Positions 12,899 through 16,096 of a DNA stretch of 16,096 nt are shown in pieces (the stretch's first letter is position 1; every line of letters starts with the position of its first letter). The stretch is from an uncultured Collinsella sp. GTDB lineage: Bacteria; Actinomycetota; Coriobacteriia; Coriobacteriales; Coriobacteriaceae. The translations under genes were made by a program, and so were the position numbers. The notes under the pieces are model-generated. The model was not told where the DNA came from and searched no databases. It saw only the letters and a list, made by a program, of their open reading frames with translations. The stretch lies in assembly GCA_958428675.1 (NCBI GenBank), contig CAUAGV010000018.1:1-16096 (forward strand), read 5' to 3'.

Positions 12899-14412
12899 TG
12901 GCGCAGAGCTTCGATTCCCTTACCGCCGCCCAGATAGCCGCGGGCGTTGCCGCCGGCGACTTTACCGCTACCGAGGTGGCCCAGGCCTCCCTTGCCGCCA
13001 TCGAGGCGCGCGAGGGCGGGGTCCAGGCATTCCTGCAGGTGGCGCCCGAGCTTGCGCTCGAGGCCGCCGCGCGCGTGGATGCCGACCGTGCCGCAAGCAA
13101 GCCGCTGCCCCCGCTCGCGGGCGTGCCGCTGGCCATTAAGGACAACATGAACCTCGTGGGCACGCGCACTACCTGCGCTTCCCATATGCTCGAGGACTAC
13201 CAGAGCGTCTACACCGCCACCTGCGTCCAGCGCATGCTCGACGCCGGCTGCCTGCCCATGGGCAAGGCCAACATGGACGAGTTTGCCTTTGGCAGCTCCA
13301 CCGAGAGCTCGGCGTTCCACCGCACCAACAACCCTTGGGATACCGAGCGCGTGCCCGGCGGCTCTTCGGGCGGCTCCGCTGCCGCCGTCGCTGCGGGCGA
13401 GGTCGCGCTCTCGCTGGGCTCGGATACCGGCGGCTCCATTCGCCAGCCGGCGTCGCTGTGCGGCGTGGTGGGCTTTAAGCCCACGTATGGTGCCGTGAGC
13501 CGTTACGGCGTGGTTGCCTTTGGCTCGTCGCTCGACCAGGTGGGTCCCTTTGGCCGCACGGTCGAGGACGTCGCGCTGGCCATGAACGCGCTTACCGGCG
13601 CGGGTCACGATCCGTACGACTGCACCAGCCAGGATTGCGCCGTCGACTTTACCGAGCACCTCAACGACAGCATCGAGGGCAAGCGCGTGGGCATTATCCC
13701 TGCGTTTATGGAGGCCGAGGGCCTGACGCCCGAGGTCAAGGCCGCTGTTCAGCGCGCCGCCCAGGAGCTGCAGAACCAGGGCGCCGAGCTCGTGGAGGTC
13801 GACCTGCCGCACTTGGATGCCGCCATCGCCGCCTACTACGTCATCGGTCCGGCCGAGGCGTTCTCCAACCTGGCGCGTTTCGACGGCATTCGCTACGGCT
13901 ATCAGGAGGAGGGCTGCGCCAACCTGTCCGACCAGAGCTCGCTGTCGCGCGCCCACGGCTTTGGCGCCGAGGCCAAACGCCGTCAGATGCTCGGCGCCTA
14001 CCTGCTGAGCTCGGGCGTGTACGACAAGTACTACTACGCTGCGCAAAAGGCCCGCACGCTCATCACGCAGGACTACGACGCCGCGTATGCCAAGGTGGAC
14101 ACCATCCTCATGCCCGCCTCGCCGCGCACGGCCTTTAAGTTTGGCGAGATCAGCGACCCCACGCAGATGTACCTCTCCGACCTGTACACCATCTCGCTCA
14201 ACATTTGTGGCAACGGTGGCATCTCGGTACCGCTGGGCCTGGGCGAGGATACTCAGCTGCCCGTTTCTGCCCAGCTGGTGGGTCCGGCCTTTAAGGACCG
14301 TCAGCTGCTCACGTTTGCCCGCGCCCTGGAGCGCGGCTTTGCCGATGCCGCCACGGGTGCGCCCGCGCTTTCCGTCGCGCCCGATTTTGCCGGGAAGGGA
14401 GGCGAGCTGTAA
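12898..14412 (+). CDS. gatA: Asp-tRNA(Asn)/Glu-tRNA(Gln) amidotransferase subunit A (glutaminase)
   Basis: A 504-residue amidase-signature protein, slightly longer than many GatA. It frees ammonia from glutamine and passes it to GatB. The Ser-cisSer-Lys triad is complete: Lys81 in LAIKDN, Ser156 in PGGSSGGSAA and Ser180 in DTGGSIRQPA, with the 24-residue spacing known from the family. FKPTYGAVSRYG follows, as expected. The start ATG overlaps the gatC stop by one base and the stop overlaps the gatB start by one base, which fits tightly coupled translation of subunits made in equal number. No defect was seen. Confidence 0.97.
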   Translation: MAQSFDSLTAAQIAAGVAAGDFTATEVAQASLAAIEAREGGVQAFLQVAPELALEAAARVDADRAASKPLPPLAGVPLAIKDNMNLVGTRTTCASHMLEDYQSVYTATCVQRMLDAGCLPMGKANMDEFAFGSSTESSAFHRTNNPWDTERVPGGSSGGSAAAVAAGEVALSLGSDTGGSIRQPASLCGVVGFKPTYGAVSRYGVVAFGSSLDQVGPFGRTVEDVALAMNALTGAGHDPYDCTSQDCAVDFTEHLNDSIEGKRVGIIPAFMEAEGLTPEVKAAVQRAAQELQNQGAELVEVDLPHLDAAIAAYYVIGPAEAFSNLARFDGIRYGYQEEGCANLSDQSSLSRAHGFGAEAKRRQMLGAYLLSSGVYDKYYYAAQKARTLITQDYDAAYAKVDTILMPASPRTAFKFGEISDPTQMYLSDLYTISLNICGNGGISVPLGLGEDTQLPVSAQLVGPAFKDRQLLTFARALERGFADAATGAPALSVAPDFAGKGGEL

Positions 14413-16088
14413 TGAAGGAGCTTTCCGAGGTCCTGCAGGATTGGGAGGCCGTAATCGGCCTGGAGATCCATACCGAGCTCACCGCACTCGATACCAAGAT
14501 GTTCTGCAACTGCAAGCTCAGCCACGATGACGAACCTAACGCCAACGTGTGCCCGGTGTGCCTGGGCCTGCCCGGTGCGCTGCCGGTGCCCAACAAGCGC
14601 GCCATCGAGAGCATCGTCAAGGCCGGTCTCGCCACCAACTGTGAGATCCAGCGCCACTCGATGTTCTACCGCAAGCACTACTTCTATCCCGATATGGCCA
14701 AGAACTTCCAGACCACGCAGGGTCCGGTTGCCTTTGCCATGTACGGTCACCTGGATCTGGACGTGACTGGTCGCGGTGCCGCTGAGCGTCCTGACTGCGC
14801 GTTTGGTGAGGCCGAGGCCCAGAGCCTGGCAAGCGCCTCGGCCAACGCCGAGGGCCTGTCCACGTCCATGACGTCGACCATGCGCGAGGGCAACCAGCGC
14901 GCCGGTCACCTGGCCAGCTATGATGCGTCCAACCTGCAGATGCCCGAGCGCCGCGAGGACGGTTCCTACACGGTGCCTATCCGCATCCTGCGCATCCACA
15001 TGGAGGAGGACGCCGCCAAGATGGTTCACGTGGGCGGCGCCGAGGGCCGCATTACCGCCGCGGCCGAGTCGCTCGTCGACTACAACCGCTGCGGCACTCC
15101 GCTCATCGAGCTCGTAACTGAGCCCGACTTGCGTACGCCCGAGGAGGCTCGCCTGTTTATGGAGAAGCTCCGTCGCATCTTTGTGACGCTGGGCATTTCC
15201 GATTGCTCCATGGAGAAGGGCTCCATGCGCTGCGACGGCAACGTGTCGCTGCGCCGCCGCGGCGAGACCAAGCTGGGCACCAAGACCGAGCTCAAGAACC
15301 TCAACTCGTTTAAGAGCCTGCACGATGGCCTTGCCTACGAGATCTGCCGCCAGGCCGAGGTACTCGAGGAGGGCGGAATCATCTATCAGGAGACCCGCCA
15401 CTGGGAGCCCAGCCGCAAGCGCACCGTGGTCATGCGTGTAAAGGAGACGGCCGACGATTATCGTCTGTTCCCCGATCCCGACCTGGCGCCGTTCGATCTG
15501 GACGACGAGTTCATCGACCGCTGCCGTGGCGAGATTCCCGAGCTGCCCGATGCCAAGCGCGCCCGTTTTGAGGCCGACTTTGGCATTAAGGCGGCCGATG
15601 CCGAGCAGATCGCCGGCGACCCGGAGTTTGCCGAGTTCTTTGAGGCCGCCGCTGCCGGTATGGCCGGCAAGGAGGCCCAGACGGTCGCAAACTTGCTGGT
15701 CAACGAGATGATCGCCTACCTTAAGGGCGCGGGCGTCTCGCTTGCTGAGTCCGGCATCGCGCCGGCTCAGGTGGCAGCGCTGGCTACGCTGCTGGCGACC
15801 GACGCCATCAGCTCCAACCAAGCGCACGAGGTCTTTGAGGCCATGGCCCAGACCGGTGACGATCCCAACAAGATCGTCGACGAGCGCGGCATGCGTCAGG
15901 TGAGCGATGCCGGCGCGCTGCAGCCGATCGTGGACGAGGTGCTGGCTAACTGTGCCGATCAGGCGCAGCAGTATCGTGACGGCAACCAGAAGGTCATCGG
16001 CTTTTTGGTGGGCCAGTGCATGAAGGCGAGCCGCGGCAAGGGCAACCCGAAGCTCTTCAACGAGTTGCTGAGCACGTCGCTCTCGTAA
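14412..16088 (+). CDS. gatB: Asp-tRNA(Asn)/Glu-tRNA(Gln) amidotransferase subunit B
   Basis: A 558-residue protein that phosphorylates and then amidates the misacylated Glu or Asp on tRNA, using ammonia from GatA. Visible marks are VIGLEIH (14-20), zinc-type cysteines Cys32, Cys34, Cys47 and Cys50, RKHYFYPD, RIHMEEDAAK, CGTPLIELVTEPD, KTELKNLNSF and a C-terminal helical YqeY-type domain ending in KASRGKGNP. The family is usually near 475-500 residues. The excess comes mainly from about 65 residues (119-185) inserted between GHLDLDV and TVPIRILRIHMEEDA, plus a shorter insert after KMVHVGG. The inserted part is in frame with normal codon use, so it is a real lineage feature, not an error. The stop lies eight bases from the window end. 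Confidence 0.96.
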   Translation: MKELSEVLQDWEAVIGLEIHTELTALDTKMFCNCKLSHDDEPNANVCPVCLGLPGALPVPNKRAIESIVKAGLATNCEIQRHSMFYRKHYFYPDMAKNFQTTQGPVAFAMYGHLDLDVTGRGAAERPDCAFGEAEAQSLASASANAEGLSTSMTSTMREGNQRAGHLASYDASNLQMPERREDGSYTVPIRILRIHMEEDAAKMVHVGGAEGRITAAAESLVDYNRCGTPLIELVTEPDLRTPEEARLFMEKLRRIFVTLGISDCSMEKGSMRCDGNVSLRRRGETKLGTKTELKNLNSFKSLHDGLAYEICRQAEVLEEGGIIYQETRHWEPSRKRTVVMRVKETADDYRLFPDPDLAPFDLDDEFIDRCRGEIPELPDAKRARFEADFGIKAADAEQIAGDPEFAEFFEAAAAGMAGKEAQTVANLLVNEMIAYLKGAGVSLAESGIAPAQVAALATLLATDAISSNQAHEVFEAMAQTGDDPNKIVDERGMRQVSDAGALQPIVDEVLANCADQAQQYRDGNQKVIGFLVGQCMKASRGKGNPKLFNELLSTSLS

Positions 16089-16096
16089 ACGGGAAC

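Overview
The window is one stretch of a high-GC Gram-positive chromosome with every supportable gene on the + strand. GC-rich codon use, a sortase-C pilus locus, choice-of-anchor A and SpaA-type surface proteins, and many intergenic hairpins with a GGGACAGG-type core suggest a Coriobacteriia gut actinobacterium, most likely Collinsella or a close relative. That assignment is inference from pattern and could not be checked here.

Layout. (1) 2-847: the 3' part of a MoaC-MobB fusion for molybdenum cofactor synthesis, followed by two back-to-back hairpins. (2) 1112-2392: an MFS exporter. (3) 2615-3436: a Cof-type HAD phosphatase. The gaps around genes 2 and 3 hold a family of terminator-like palindromes. 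(4) 3437-3941: an AT-rich gap with a strong -10 box leading into a pilus locus. (5) 3942-10801: three sortase-anchored proteins: a large adhesin (choice-of-anchor A, SpaA and FctA-like domains, LPLSG), a GC-rich pilin (MPSTG) and a lower-GC pilin (LPLTG). (6) 10802-11343: a strong terminator, then an unusually structured non-coding stretch. (7) 11344-12282: a class C sortase. (8) 12283-12586: two more palindromic repeats. (9) 12587-16088: gatC-gatA-gatB, the tRNA amidotransferase operon, with single-base overlaps.

The most notable feature is a run of exactly ten G at 4115-4124, right after the adhesin's signal-peptide region. As sequenced, the reading frame stops 10 bases later, at 4136. Removing one G (nine in all) gives one continuous 1107-residue secreted, sortase-anchored protein. 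This is the expected form of a slipped-strand phase switch, here seen in the OFF state. The next pilin starts inside the adhesin's stop region, so the switch may also affect that gene by translational coupling. The last pilin has its own ribosome binding site and could stay on. The sortase lies after a terminator and a separate structured leader, so it appears to be controlled separately from its substrates.

The palindromic repeats occur only just after stop codons at transcription-unit ends (after mobB, the MFS gene, the HAD gene and the sortase). None occurs inside the pilin cluster or gatCAB. Two of them share an identical 27-base segment that runs from the hairpin arm through the T tract into the next gene's likely -35 box.
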